Positions 34,170-43,946 of a stretch of 64,000 nucleotides of DNA are shown here, piece by piece. How positions within the stretch are numbered: position 1 is the stretch's first letter; every line of letters begins with the position of its first letter. The DNA lies in contig NZ_JARVCO010000012.1 in NCBI RefSeq assembly GCF_034531395.1, positions 1,178,001-1,242,000 on the forward strand, read 5' to 3'. The stretch is from Pontiella agarivorans. Its GTDB lineage: Bacteria > Verrucomicrobiota > Kiritimatiellia > Kiritimatiellales > Pontiellaceae. The notes beneath the pieces were generated by a model that searched no databases, was not told the DNA's origin, and saw only the letters and a list, made by a program, of their open reading frames with translations. A program made the position numbers and the translations under genes.

Positions 34170-35747
34170 ATGAAAAAAAGTATGTTATTTGTTGTCCTTG
34201 CGCTGTTAACAGGAATTGATCCGGCTTTTTCAGCTTCGGATCGGCCGAATATTGTTGTGATTCTGGCGGATGATGTAGGTTCCGGGGATATCAGTTTTTA
34301 CCGCAATAAATTTATGGATGGGAAACCGGTTTTTGAAACGCCGAATATTGATGCACTGGCGGAAAACGGCATGTGGTTTACGGATGGCCATTCCTCCACC
34401 TCGCTCTGCGCACCGACGCGCTACGCGATTATGAGTGGAAAAAACAACTACCGTTCCTTTGCGCCCTGGGGCGTTTGGAATTCGTTTCATGAAGGGGCCA
34501 TAAAAAAAGGCGACACCACGCTTGGCACTGTGGCGCGCGACGGCGGGTATGCCACCGGGTTTATCGGGAAATGGCACCTGGGCCTGAATTTCAAAAAACG
34601 GAACGGCGAAGGCTTTTATCGGGGCAGTGATAAAGACGATAAAGTTGTGAATGCCGATATGACGCAGGTGGCTTACGGCGGCCCGATCGATATGGGATTC
34701 GAGTATAGTTATGCGCTGCCGACCGGAGTTCAGGGGCCGCTTTATCTCGCCTATGAAAATGAGAAATGGGCTCCGTTTGAAGAGGGCGTTTCAGAAATCA
34801 TCTGCTTCAACGAAGAGAACGGTTGGGATCCTGAAACGGTGACTGAAGCGGATAAAAAGGGCGTTGGAGCAAAAGGGGTTCTTACGATCTCGGACAAAGG
34901 GCCGGGGATGGGGGATTCCCGCTGGGATACCTCGCGCATTCCCGATATTATTTCGAGCAAAGCGGTGGGTTTCATCAATCAGCATGCCAATAAAAAACCG
35001 TTCTTTCTCTACTACTGCAGTCCCGAAGCGCACCGCCCGCATATTCCGCCGGCCGAGATGGACGGCGTGAAAATTCGCGGAACACTGGCGTCGCGTCATA
35101 TGGAATGCATCAAGGTGCTGGACCTTGAAGTGAAGCGTATTGTGGATGCACTGAAGGCCAACGGAGTATTTGAAAATACGCTGATCTTTTTTATGACCGA
35201 TAACGGTGGTTTGACCTGGAACGTTCCGGGAACCATGGAGTCCGGACACCGTCCGAGCGGCAACTATCGCGGAGCGAAAAGTGCACCGCATGAAGGGGGA
35301 CACCGGGTTCCGTTTGTTGCGCATTGGCCGAAATATATCAAGCCCGGGCAGCTTTCCGGGGAGCTGGTGGTTACGCACGATCTGATGGCTACGGTAGCCC
35401 GGATTGTCGGAACAGAGCTGCGCGATGAGGATACGCTGGATTCCACTAATATTCTGCCGCTTCTGCTGGGTCAGGCGTTTAAACCACGCGATTTTCTGGC
35501 CTGGCAGTCGGGGGCCACGTTTGAAGTGATGTATCGGGAAGGCCCATGGAAACTGATTATCCAGAGCAATCATGAGCTGAGCAAATGGGATCCGATCGAA
35601 CTGTATAATCTGGAGTCCAATCCGAATGAAAGTCCGAAAAAAAATCTGATCAACCATCCGGAATACAAAGCGCGTGCAGAGAAAATGTTTGAAAAGTATG
35701 TGAAAATTCGAAAGAGCGGCGTGCGCACAGCACCGGTTAATTTTTAA
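34170..35747 (+). CDS. Secreted type I (S1) sulfatase, CxPTR type
   Basis: 525 aa from the ATG at 34170 (a TTG at 34167 also exists), after GGGAAG. Signal peptide ~1-22. LADDVGSGD metal site, formylglycine site C80-A-P-T-R (Thr in place of Ser, tolerated in the family), GKWHLG, MTDNGG. Residues ~145-260 form an enlarged insert (KKRNGEGFYRGSD, EEGVSEIICFNEENGWD) between the substrate-binding loops. First of five closely spaced genes (gaps 11-22 bases) ending with GH16 at 41661. Confidence 0.92.
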   Translation: MKKSMLFVVLALLTGIDPAFSASDRPNIVVILADDVGSGDISFYRNKFMDGKPVFETPNIDALAENGMWFTDGHSSTSLCAPTRYAIMSGKNNYRSFAPWGVWNSFHEGAIKKGDTTLGTVARDGGYATGFIGKWHLGLNFKKRNGEGFYRGSDKDDKVVNADMTQVAYGGPIDMGFEYSYALPTGVQGPLYLAYENEKWAPFEEGVSEIICFNEENGWDPETVTEADKKGVGAKGVLTISDKGPGMGDSRWDTSRIPDIISSKAVGFINQHANKKPFFLYYCSPEAHRPHIPPAEMDGVKIRGTLASRHMECIKVLDLEVKRIVDALKANGVFENTLIFFMTDNGGLTWNVPGTMESGHRPSGNYRGAKSAPHEGGHRVPFVAHWPKYIKPGQLSGELVVTHDLMATVARIVGTELRDEDTLDSTNILPLLLGQAFKPRDFLAWQSGATFEVMYREGPWKLIIQSNHELSKWDPIELYNLESNPNESPKKNLINHPEYKARAEKMFEKYVKIRKSGVRTAPVNF

Positions 35748-35758
35748 GGAATACTGTC

Positions 35759-37405
35759 ATGAAAAAATGGATAATTCTTTTTCTGGTTGTTTCGGGCGCG
35801 GTTCTTTCGGGAAGTGCGGCTAAACGAAAACCCAACGTGGTTATCTTCTACACCGATGATCAGCCGATGGATTCATTCGGGTTCATTAACGGGAAAGCGC
35901 ATACCCCGAATATTGATCAGCTGGCGCAGAGCGGGACGTATTTTTCGCGAGCGTATGCCACCAGCAGTGTGTGTTCCCCGAGTCGTTATTCGGCTTTGAC
36001 GGGCCAGTATGCCAGCCGTTGTCAGTCTCCGCAGTTCCGAAAGGAAATCAGTACTGAAGGGGTAACAAAAGTGCTGTGGAATATGGGAATGGAAGAAGGG
36101 CAGTGGAACTTTCCGCGGGTCATGCAGGCTAATGGTTATAAGACCGGTATGGTTGGAAAATGGCATGTCGGATCCAGCGGAAAACATGGTTATCGCAAAT
36201 CGGTTCCGAATAATGATCCGAAAGATCCGGCAGTTATTGAGGTGCTGAAATATAATCAGGAATACTACTGCAAAGACATTGCCGAATTCGGGTTTGATTA
36301 TGTCGGTGCGGCGTTTCACGGAAATCCAAACGATGATCCGAACCTGGTGAAAACCGGGTGTAATGTGCATGTGCCGGAGTGGCAGACCATGCATGCACTG
36401 AACTTTATCGAGGAAAATAAGGATGAGCCGTTTGTCCTCTACTATGCCTCCACCCTGCTGCACGTTCCGGATTGTACGGCCGATCTGAAAAAAGATCCGC
36501 GTCTGACGCCGCTGGGCTGGATGGATGAGCCGATTGCTCCGGGAGTTCTGCCGCCGCGTGAAGATGTGCTGCGTCGGGCCCGTGAAGCCGGTGTTCCGGA
36601 AAGCGAGAACGGAAAGCTGATTGCCGCCACCTGGCTGGATGATGTGGTCGGAGCCGTGCAGCATAAGCTGAAAGAGCTGGGGCTGGATGATAATACGCTG
36701 GTGATTTACTTTAACGACAATAGTACGGATGACCAGGGCAAAGGATCCTGTTACCAGGGGGGCGCACATGTGCCGATGATGGTGAATCTGCCCGGTGTTG
36801 TAAAACCGGGAGAACGAAAAGAGCTGGTGGCTAATATTGATATTGCGCCGACGATTTTTGATTTCTGCGGCGTTACTCCGCCGGAAGATATGGTGCTGGA
36901 CGGTGCGAGCCTGATGCCGCTTTGCCGGGGTGAAAATGTAAGCGACTGGCGGGACGCCATGTTCCTGGAAATCGGAATTACCCGTGCGGTGGTAACCGAC
37001 GACAATTTCAAGTATCTTGCATTCCGCGTTCCGGAGAGCTACACGAATCGACCGAAGGAAGAGATTCTGAAAGAACATCGGGAGTCTCTGGCGAACATTC
37101 ATAAGATGTTTCCCTGGACGAAGAAAATGTGGCATGAGGAAGAAAATCCAAGATACATGCACATGGGCATGGCCCCGGGCGGCCACCATATGGAACGTTT
37201 TCAGCTCTATCTGAACCATCCGCCGTTTGAAAAAAATTATTTTGATCCGGATCAGCTTTACGACCTTAACCGCGATCCACGTGAAACCACGAATCTGGCG
37301 GAAAATCCGGAATATCAGGCCAAGCTCCAGAAAATGCAGAAGAAACTCAGCCGACTGCTGGCTGATGTTCCGGGAACATTTGCGGAGCTGAAACCGGAAG
37401 AATAA
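35759..37405 (+). CDS. Secreted type I (S1) sulfatase
   Basis: 548 aa, signal peptide ~1-20, ATG after AAGGAATACTGTC. YTDDQPMDSFG replaces the usual DDxGxxD: Asp33-Asp34 are kept and the third acidic residue is shifted. C72-S-P-S-R formylglycine site, GKWHVG, FNDNST in place of the common SDNG motif. The C-terminal region is long (YMHMGMAPGGHHMERF). It is a divergent subfamily compared with the other sulfatases here. Placed 11 bases after the preceding sulfatase. Confidence 0.9.
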   Translation: MKKWIILFLVVSGAVLSGSAAKRKPNVVIFYTDDQPMDSFGFINGKAHTPNIDQLAQSGTYFSRAYATSSVCSPSRYSALTGQYASRCQSPQFRKEISTEGVTKVLWNMGMEEGQWNFPRVMQANGYKTGMVGKWHVGSSGKHGYRKSVPNNDPKDPAVIEVLKYNQEYYCKDIAEFGFDYVGAAFHGNPNDDPNLVKTGCNVHVPEWQTMHALNFIEENKDEPFVLYYASTLLHVPDCTADLKKDPRLTPLGWMDEPIAPGVLPPREDVLRRAREAGVPESENGKLIAATWLDDVVGAVQHKLKELGLDDNTLVIYFNDNSTDDQGKGSCYQGGAHVPMMVNLPGVVKPGERKELVANIDIAPTIFDFCGVTPPEDMVLDGASLMPLCRGENVSDWRDAMFLEIGITRAVVTDDNFKYLAFRVPESYTNRPKEEILKEHRESLANIHKMFPWTKKMWHEEENPRYMHMGMAPGGHHMERFQLYLNHPPFEKNYFDPDQLYDLNRDPRETTNLAENPEYQAKLQKMQKKLSRLLADVPGTFAELKPEE

Positions 37406-37427
37406 GTCAACCGCTGGGATTTCGGAG

Positions 37428-38858
37428 ATGAGAAGGGATCTATTCCTGAGCGTGCTGCTGCTTGCAGGCATCGGTGTGAGCAATGCGGAGGAGTCGCCGT
37501 GGACGACGGCGAACCGGATTGCGATCAGTGCGGACGGCAATCCGGACGCGGATGCGGACGATGTCGGTGCCTCGCCGATCTCGCTGGCGATGCTCGCAAA
37601 AGCGGGCCTGCAGGAAAATCTGGTGCATTATGACTTTAATAATTTCCTGAATTATAAACGGATTGATCCGGGAAATAATCGGATGTGGCAAGGGGCGATG
37701 GGCGGACAGGCCCGGTGGGGATTTGATAAAAACCGCTTTTTCGATGCGGCTGTTGATCCGCAGGGTGCCGTGGCGCATCTGACTGAAGAGATCAATAAAT
37801 CCACGGCTGCTGATCCGTTGTATCTGATCGTGGCGGGGCCGATGGAGCTGATTTTCCAGGCGTTGGAAGCGGCGGAACCTGAGGCGCGGAAAAGGGTGAT
37901 TCTGGTTTCGCACCATAATTACAATGAATATTTCAAGGCGCGTCTATGGCATCGGAACTGGAACGACGTGCAGGCACTGGTTCCGGAAATTGGATATTTG
38001 AGAATTAAAGATCAGAACGGTTGGGACGGAAGCGGGCTGAAAGGGAAAGGCTATGCGGACTTTTACTGGCTACGTGATCATGCGGATCCCAACCTCAACT
38101 GGGTTTATGAGCGCATCAGGGCCGGGAAGCCGGATGTTTCGGATGCGGGGATGCTGGCCTGGCTGATGGGGATCAGTGGCGATGACGAAATGGTGACGAT
38201 TCAGGAAATGCGGCAGTGGTTTGGGCCGGATTTGGTTCCGGCGCCGGGCGGCGTTCCGGAAACACCGGCTGCGCCGGCGGGGGTGGAGCCTGAGGTCATT
38301 CCTCCGGCTGCTGATCAGGTATTTCTTGAAGTGGACGGAAAACTGGTGATCGAAGCGGAATCGGTTCCGCTTTCCAGAGGTTGGAAAAACGACGGAACCG
38401 GGGCCATTCGCTGGGAACCGCCGGAAGGCAAAGGCGTCAGCCACCAGCATCAGGGCGAGCTGATGTATACGATACGGATTTCCAATCCCGGGAAGTACCG
38501 TATGGCGCTGAAGTCTGCACATGACGGTGCCGGGTTAAAGGATGATTGGAGCAGTTGTTATACGCTGATGGGGCTCAATCCGGTCAGTCCCTATGGCAAT
38601 ACGCGGAAAACCGGTTTTCCGGCGAATGAAAATTCCGGATTCACGTGGGATACGGCTCATAAGAACTATGGCGCGGTCCGGTCGAAAGAGGGCAGAGTGT
38701 CGGAACCGGTTTATGATTTATCAGCAGGCGATCACTGTTTCTGGATCTGTGGACGGTCGAGTGGATTCCGCATCGATAAAATTCATTTTTTCAAAACCGG
38801 AATTGCCGGGTTCAAAAGTGACTCGGAAGCGGCAACGCTGTTTGTTACGGGGAATTAA
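37428..38858 (+). CDS. Exported nucleoside-hydrolase-like domain plus carbohydrate-binding-like domain
   Basis: 476 aa with signal peptide ~1-20. The N-terminal ~260 residues open with an acidic cluster ([15 protein letters not shown]) at the place where nucleoside hydrolases hold their Ca-binding Asp residues, followed by [20 protein letters not shown] and [10 protein letters not shown], as in exported nucleoside-hydrolase-like proteins of marine PVC bacteria and Bacteroidetes. A Pro/Ala linker (~268-290) leads to a ~180-residue beta-sandwich ([35 protein letters not shown]) like a carbohydrate-binding module. Nucleosides are an unlikely substrate in a sulfated-galactan operon; an unrecognised N- or O-glycosidase or a binding protein is possible. 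The family call is tentative. Confidence 0.6.
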   Translation: MRRDLFLSVLLLAGIGVSNAEESPWTTANRIAISADGNPDADADDVGASPISLAMLAKAGLQENLVHYDFNNFLNYKRIDPGNNRMWQGAMGGQARWGFDKNRFFDAAVDPQGAVAHLTEEINKSTAADPLYLIVAGPMELIFQALEAAEPEARKRVILVSHHNYNEYFKARLWHRNWNDVQALVPEIGYLRIKDQNGWDGSGLKGKGYADFYWLRDHADPNLNWVYERIRAGKPDVSDAGMLAWLMGISGDDEMVTIQEMRQWFGPDLVPAPGGVPETPAAPAGVEPEVIPPAADQVFLEVDGKLVIEAESVPLSRGWKNDGTGAIRWEPPEGKGVSHQHQGELMYTIRISNPGKYRMALKSAHDGAGLKDDWSSCYTLMGLNPVSPYGNTRKTGFPANENSGFTWDTAHKNYGAVRSKEGRVSEPVYDLSAGDHCFWICGRSSGFRIDKIHFFKTGIAGFKSDSEAATLFVTGN

Positions 38859-38878
38859 TCAAACGTATGGGTGTAGTG

Positions 38879-40735
38879 ATGAAGAAAAAAATCAGTGTAT
38901 TGCTTTTCAGTGGAATATGTATTGCGGCGGCTTATGCCGCGGAGAAAAGACCGAATGTGCTGTGGATTGTGACGGATGACCAGCGGCCCGATTCGCTGGC
39001 CTGTTTTAACCGGGCGGTCTATGGAACCGATGAAAGTCCGCTGGGCTATGTGGAGTCGCCGAATGTGGATGCGCTGGCTGACGAAGGGGTGCTGTTTACA
39101 CGCGCCATCTGCAACTCGCCGGCCTGCGGTCCGTCGCGCGGTTCCATGCACAGCGGGCGCTATCCATTCCGCAACGGGCATTATCAGTTTGAACTGACGC
39201 ATCAGTTTCCGGATTTTGTGAAACCGATCATTCATCAGACGCTGCGCAAGAACGGCTACAGCACGGCGGTATTCGGTAAGTCGGATTCCTACATTTACAC
39301 CGAAGTCGGTAAATATGTGACGGCCGGACTGTTCGGGACTAAAGTTCATTTTAAACACGATCTGCAGGCAAACGGTTTCGGCGATATTTATGCCGGAGGA
39401 TATAGCCCGGACGGAACCACGGAAAAAGTAATGTATCCCGATGGCAGTATTCGGGAATATTTCCTTAAACGGAATTCGGGCGCGCTGACCGAAGAGGATA
39501 TTGCGGAGCGCAGAAAGACGGATAAGGAATTTGATATTCTCCGCGCTGATACGGAAGGGTTTTACAGCAAAAAGCTGATCTATGGCGGGGTTAATCCGCA
39601 ACCGGATGATAAGACGATTGACGCCTATATTGTTAAGGAATTCAAAAGCTATCTGGATCATGCCGATACGGAATACTCCACCTGTTTCGGCCGGAAACAG
39701 CAAGGCGTTCCAACGGCAAAGCCGGCGATGACGGAAATCGGTTTCCGCCTGCCGCATACGCCGGTGCTTCCGCCGAAATCCTTCCGCGATCGTTTTCAGA
39801 AAAAGAGTTATCGGGTACCGGAATTCAGTAATGATGAAGTTGAAAAACTTCCGCCGCAACTGCAGCAGCTTTCGCGGGGCATGAAGGTGCTGGGGACTCC
39901 GGAGGATATTTCAGCGAACCGGGCTTATACCCCCGAAAAATTCCAGCAGGCCGTGCAGGACTATTATGCATTCTGTGCGCATGGAGATCAATTGATCGGA
40001 GAGGCCGTAAAAGAGTTCAAAAAATACTGTGCTGAAAATAAAAGGGATTACCTGATTATTTATACGGTCGGGGACCACGGCTGGCAGCTGGGCGAACAGG
40101 GGATTGAGACCAAGTTCAGCCCGTGGCGTGAATCGGTTCATAACGCGGCGATTGTGGTGTCGTCCGATAAAACCAAATTTCCGGCGGGCAAGGTGTATGA
40201 CGGTATCGTGGAATATGTCGATTTCATGCCGACTATCCTCGCGGCTGCCGGCGTGGATATCCACGATCCGCAGTATGATTATATGGATGGTTACGATCTG
40301 GCGGAAGTGCTGTCGGGGAAAGCCGTTAAACGTGAATATGCACTGGGCGAAATGAACCTGATTTATGGGCCGCGTGCTTATATGCGGTCGGAGGATTTTG
40401 CATTTTCGATGCGTACCCGTCCGAATAACGGCAAGCCGCAGGAAGGGAATCTGAACAAAGATATCAAATGGGCTCTGGAGTGTCCGGTGGAGAAAGCCGA
40501 GCTGGCACTGTACGATCTGCGCAGGGATCCGCTGGAACGCAACAACGTGGCGAATGATCCGCACTATCGTGAGCTTGCGGCCTGGTTCCGTCAGAAACTG
40601 GGAAATATTGTGCTGGGCGACGGCCGGGTGGAATGCGACTGGAATCAGAAAAACAGTTATAAAATCAGCACCTTTGCGAAAGGCGCGGATGATAAAAAAC
40701 TCGATATTCCGGCCGAAATTGTGCCTGCACTTTAA
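38879..40735 (+). CDS. Secreted type I (S1) sulfatase, CGPSR type
   Basis: 618 aa from the ATG at 38879 (ATG 38867 is also possible; neither has a strong ribosome-binding site). Signal peptide ~1-20. [11 protein letters not shown]83-G-P-S-R formylglycine site, FGKSDSY in place of [17 protein letters not shown]. The missing GKWH and the GDHGWQLGE motif match the iduronate-2-sulfatase-like group of S1 enzymes and not the arylsulfatase A-like group. Substrate unknown. Located between the nucleoside-hydrolase-like gene (20-base gap) and GH16 (11-base gap). Confidence 0.9.
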   Translation: MKKKISVLLFSGICIAAAYAAEKRPNVLWIVTDDQRPDSLACFNRAVYGTDESPLGYVESPNVDALADEGVLFTRAICNSPACGPSRGSMHSGRYPFRNGHYQFELTHQFPDFVKPIIHQTLRKNGYSTAVFGKSDSYIYTEVGKYVTAGLFGTKVHFKHDLQANGFGDIYAGGYSPDGTTEKVMYPDGSIREYFLKRNSGALTEEDIAERRKTDKEFDILRADTEGFYSKKLIYGGVNPQPDDKTIDAYIVKEFKSYLDHADTEYSTCFGRKQQGVPTAKPAMTEIGFRLPHTPVLPPKSFRDRFQKKSYRVPEFSNDEVEKLPPQLQQLSRGMKVLGTPEDISANRAYTPEKFQQAVQDYYAFCAHGDQLIGEAVKEFKKYCAENKRDYLIIYTVGDHGWQLGEQGIETKFSPWRESVHNAAIVVSSDKTKFPAGKVYDGIVEYVDFMPTILAAAGVDIHDPQYDYMDGYDLAEVLSGKAVKREYALGEMNLIYGPRAYMRSEDFAFSMRTRPNNGKPQEGNLNKDIKWALECPVEKAELALYDLRRDPLERNNVANDPHYRELAAWFRQKLGNIVLGDGRVECDWNQKNSYKISTFAKGADDKKLDIPAEIVPAL

Positions 40736-40746
40736 AGGAGATGGAA

Positions 40747-41661
40747 ATGGATTACCGAAAACCACATCCGATTTTAAACCTGGGCGGCTGTCTGCTGTTG
40801 CCTCTTTTGCTGGTTTCCTGTCAGTCGGGTGCATTCCGGGATGCTCCGGCGGGCCCGACGATTACCGATGAAAACAGCGCCTTGCCGGAAGGAATGAAGT
40901 GGAAGCTGGTTGACGGCATGTCGGACGAATTTAACGGCCGGAAAGTAAACTTGAAAAAATGGCAGGTGGATCCTGTCGGAAACAGTTTTACCTGGGAAGG
41001 GCGTCCGCCGGGGCTGTTCCGTGCAGATAATATCTGGGTGAAGGACGGCAACCTGCGGGTCAAAGTGGATGTGCTGGATGAGCCGTATGAGGGCGTGGAG
41101 GGAACCTACACGTATTCGGGGGGAATTGTTCGGTCGATTATGCCGGGACAGGTGGGATGGTATTACGAATGCCGGATGAAAGCCAATGCCACCGAGATGT
41201 CTTCCACCTTCTGGATGCTGACTATCGGCGGTCCCGATGAAGCGTTGGAACTCGATATTCAGGAGTGCGTCGGCCGTACGACCGATTTAACCCATAAATG
41301 GGCGAAGAACTGGAACCGAATTTTTCATTCCAACGCGATTCACTGGCGTTATTTCAGCGAACCGAAAGAGACGAAAGCGCAGGGCTGGGAATATCTGGAG
41401 GAAAAGAATTCCAGCCGTTATTTTGTGTACGGCGCATGGTGGAAATCGCCGGAGGAAATCCGTTTTTATCTGGATGGGGAATATAAATATTCCATTAATC
41501 CGGAAACGCACTGGGACTGGCCGGCCTATCTGCACATGGCGATCGAAACCTATGACTGGAATCCGATTCCGGAAGACGGCGGACTGGTGGCTTCGGGAAC
41601 GCTCGACGAGCGCACCACCAAATATGACTGGATCCGCACCTGGAAGCCGGCTGAGAAATAA
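40747..41661 (+). CDS. GH16 galactanase lipoprotein (agarase/porphyranase/carrageenase type)
   Basis: 304 aa from the ATG at 40747, 6 bases after AAAGGAG; ATG 40741 directly abuts that site. Lipobox LLVSC, Cys25, predicts a surface or periplasmic lipoprotein. The GH16 retaining active site is E168-L-D-I-Q-E173 (nucleophile Glu168, acid/base Glu173), embedded in WMLTIGG...ELDIQECVG. ADNIWVKDGNLRVKV and YYECRMKAN are typical beta-jelly-roll strands. Endo-acting on beta-1,4 bonds of a red-algal galactan is the expected role; which galactan cannot be told without subfamily assignment. Final gene of the sulfatase run. Confidence 0.88.
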   Translation: MDYRKPHPILNLGGCLLLPLLLVSCQSGAFRDAPAGPTITDENSALPEGMKWKLVDGMSDEFNGRKVNLKKWQVDPVGNSFTWEGRPPGLFRADNIWVKDGNLRVKVDVLDEPYEGVEGTYTYSGGIVRSIMPGQVGWYYECRMKANATEMSSTFWMLTIGGPDEALELDIQECVGRTTDLTHKWAKNWNRIFHSNAIHWRYFSEPKETKAQGWEYLEEKNSSRYFVYGAWWKSPEEIRFYLDGEYKYSINPETHWDWPAYLHMAIETYDWNPIPEDGGLVASGTLDERTTKYDWIRTWKPAEK

Positions 41662-41665
41662 GCGT

Positions 41666-41690
41666 ACACGCGCCTGTCGTCAGGGCGTGT
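41666..41690. terminator. Hairpin between convergent GH16 and regulator genes
   Basis: ACACGC.CCTG / CAGG.GCGTGT with a TCGT loop overlaps the regulator stop codon. There is no clear T-run on either strand, so it is at best a weak or Rho-assisted terminator. Confidence 0.4.
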
Positions 41691-42786
41691 TGGCTTTGCG
41701 GTAGGCGAGCGGGGGAAGGCCGTATTCTTTTTTGAACACCCGGCTGAGGTGGGGGGCGTGACAGAAGCCGCAGAGCGCGGCAATTTCCTCGACGCTGTGC
41801 TGGCTGGTGCAGAGCAGGTTTTCGGCTTTTTTAAGACGCTGTTCGGTCAGCTTGCGGTGAATGCTGCTGCCGAGTGTTGCGCGGAAACGTTGTTCCAGCG
41901 TACGACGTGAGACGCCCAGCTCAGCGGCGATTTCCGGGGTTCCGATGGCGTGACGCAGGTTTTCGATGAGATAACTCATGGCCTGCCGGACCAGGGGATC
42001 GTTGGTCGCGAGTGCATTGGTGCTGGCGCGCTGGGTGATTCCGGCGGGTTCGATATAGATGATGCCCTGTTTGGGCGGGATGCCGTTCATGATCTGTGCA
42101 AGCAGTTGGGCGCCTTCGTAGCCGATACGTTCGTGATCGTGGTTGATACTGGAAAGCGGAACGGGCTGGTGTTCGCAGATCAGCAGATTGTTGTCGACTC
42201 CGAGAATGGCAAAATCTTCAGGTACGCGGTAGCCGGCTTCCATGCAGTTGCTCAACAGCCATGCGGCGTCCACGTCGTTATAGGCGAGGATGGAGCTCGG
42301 TTTGGCCAGGGTGTCAAGCCACTGCATAATTTCGTCCTGGGAGTGGCGGCCGACCAATCGGGACGGCGCGGCAATTCCGTTTTCGATGAGCTCTTTTTTA
42401 AAGCCCTGATAGCGTGCTTCAGAAACGGGATGCTGCCGATAGCTGATGTAGGCGAACGAATGGTGGCCGAAGGCCCGGAAGTGTTCGGCCGCCATCTGAC
42501 CGATACGTTTGTTATCGGCCGAAACCCGCGGTAGGTGAAGATCGGACCGCCATTCAGAGAGATCCACGCAGGGCAGACCGGCATTTCGGATAAATTCCTC
42601 GAGCTGTCTGTTGTTATCCATTGAACAGATAATGCCGTCGCCTTTCCAGTGTTTCGGAATCTGGAATGCATTCATCATGCTGACATTAAGGTGCCATCCA
42701 AGTTCCTGTGCCGCCCGCGCGATTCCCTTATGGGTTTCGGTGTCGTAATTACTCTGGATCATCATCACTTTTTTAATGGAAGGCAT
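41680..42786 (-). CDS. XylR-type AraC-family transcription regulator
   Basis: 368 aa from the ATG at 42786, chosen because MPSIKKVMMIQSNYD aligns with the start of the paralogue at 21516; ATG 42795 would lie almost on the TGCAATA repeat. A LacI-like sensor (SMDNNRQLEEFIRNAG, DFAILGVDNNLLICEHQ, GYEGAQLLAQI) and an AraC DNA-binding domain (VSRRTLEQRFRATLG, IAALCGFCHAPHLSRVFKKEYG). It diverges from the GH43-like/GH2/symporter operon at 42924 and is its probable regulator. Confidence 0.9.
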   Translation of the reverse strand: MPSIKKVMMIQSNYDTETHKGIARAAQELGWHLNVSMMNAFQIPKHWKGDGIICSMDNNRQLEEFIRNAGLPCVDLSEWRSDLHLPRVSADNKRIGQMAAEHFRAFGHHSFAYISYRQHPVSEARYQGFKKELIENGIAAPSRLVGRHSQDEIMQWLDTLAKPSSILAYNDVDAAWLLSNCMEAGYRVPEDFAILGVDNNLLICEHQPVPLSSINHDHERIGYEGAQLLAQIMNGIPPKQGIIYIEPAGITQRASTNALATNDPLVRQAMSYLIENLRHAIGTPEIAAELGVSRRTLEQRFRATLGSSIHRKLTEQRLKKAENLLCTSQHSVEEIAALCGFCHAPHLSRVFKKEYGLPPLAYRKANTP

Positions 42787-42798
42787 GATGCGCATTTA

Positions 42799-42824
42799 TG
42801 CAATAAATATAAAATAATGCAATA
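42799..42824 (+). promoter_or_regulatory. Candidate operator: TGCAATA direct repeat, 19-base period
   Basis: TGCAATA at 42799-42805 and 42818-42824 in an A/T-rich segment, 13-38 bases upstream of the regulator start. The same heptamer is paired upstream of the related regulator at 21516 (22-base period). Inferred binding site for autoregulation and for control of the divergent operon. Confidence 0.5.
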
Positions 42825-42923
42825 TGTGTTTATCTCAGATCCATCCTATCTTCTCCGCTGAATCCTGAGGTACAGCCGGTGCGCCGGGGGTTGGGAAGGT
42901 AGTGGTGAGCGGAGATGAACAAC

Positions 42924-43946
42924 ATGATTGAAGAGACCTTTTCAGATTTCAGTAAGCGTCTGTGCGGCATCGGGCGTATTCTGGATGATCCGGATTATAA
43001 TGTCTGGGGCTGTTCGCCGATTTACGGGCCGGACGGAAAGGTGCACGTATTTTATTCGCGTTGGAAAAACGAAGCGGCGCATCAGGGCTGGATCAGCTGC
43101 AGTGAGATTGCCCATGCGGTTGCGGATCATCCGGCCGGGCCCTATAAAACCGTGGATGTTGCCGTGACGGGGCGCGGCGGTGACTGGTGGGATGCCATGA
43201 CCTGTCACAATCCGACCGTTCATGAAGTCGACGGAAAATATGTGCTGTTTTATATGGGGAATTCGGATGGAACGGCGGCCACGAAACGCGTCGGGATGGC
43301 GACGTCTGATTCGCTGGACGGTCCGTGGAAACGGTCGGATCAACCGATTATTGAGCCGGACCCGGATCCCGGGGCCTGGAATTCCATGATCACATCCAAT
43401 CCGGCTTTTCTACGCCATCCGAACGGCCAGTATTGGCTGTATTATAAATCGTGGTGTGTAACCGACCGGGAAAAGGATATCCGGGAAAATGACTGGCGCA
43501 ACACCTATCGCCGGTATGGACTGGCTATCGCCAAAAGTCTTGACGGTCCTTGGGAAAAACAGGGCGGTCCGATTCTTGATCTTCGCCGTGTGGTTGAAGA
43601 TGCCCAGAGCGAGGATGCCTATGTCTGGTATGAAGACGGAATGTTTAAAATGCTGATGCGTGATATGGGGTACTGGAATCACCAGTATGGACTCTATTTT
43701 GAATCGGCTGACGGGATCCGCTGGGGCGAACCGCAGGTCGGTTATCTGCAGGCGCATCACTATCTGAAAGAACCGCCGACGGGCAACAGACTGGATGATC
43801 GCTTTGAGCGCCCGCAGTTACTGATGCGCCATGGAAAACCGGAATATCTTTTCGCAGCCATTCGCGGGGGAAAATACAGAACATCGTCGGCTGCAGTTTT
43901 AAAGGTCGGTACGGATAGATCAACTTCAACGGGGTATATTCAATGA
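42924..43946 (+). CDS. Cytoplasmic GH43/GH117-like five-bladed propeller glycosidase
   Basis: 340 aa from the ATG at 42924, 9 bases after GGAG (ATG 42915 abuts it). No signal peptide. Repeated propeller strand motifs are visible: [58 protein letters not shown]. Acidic residues that could be catalytic lie in [17 protein letters not shown] and [12 protein letters not shown]. Belongs to the GH43/62/117 type of fold, but the exact family was not recognised. First gene of the third operon, overlapping the GH2 gene by 4 bases (ATGA). It likely cleaves a terminal alpha-linked sugar from imported oligosaccharides (inference). Confidence 0.65.
   Translation: MIEETFSDFSKRLCGIGRILDDPDYNVWGCSPIYGPDGKVHVFYSRWKNEAAHQGWISCSEIAHAVADHPAGPYKTVDVAVTGRGGDWWDAMTCHNPTVHEVDGKYVLFYMGNSDGTAATKRVGMATSDSLDGPWKRSDQPIIEPDPDPGAWNSMITSNPAFLRHPNGQYWLYYKSWCVTDREKDIRENDWRNTYRRYGLAIAKSLDGPWEKQGGPILDLRRVVEDAQSEDAYVWYEDGMFKMLMRDMGYWNHQYGLYFESADGIRWGEPQVGYLQAHHYLKEPPTGNRLDDRFERPQLLMRHGKPEYLFAAIRGGKYRTSSAAVLKVGTDRSTSTGYIQ

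Noticed and set aside
35873-37540. 555-codon open frame on the minus strand
   Set aside because: It is antisense to the CSPSR sulfatase, with low-information His/Arg/Ile-rich sequence and no domain. Other long minus frames (4224-5150, 19006-20235, 48538-50187, 55474-57213) were rejected for the same reason.
41666-41690. Strong bidirectional terminator between GH16 and the third regulator
   Set aside because: The stem is imperfect and lacks a T-run on either strand, so it is listed only as a low-confidence hairpin.
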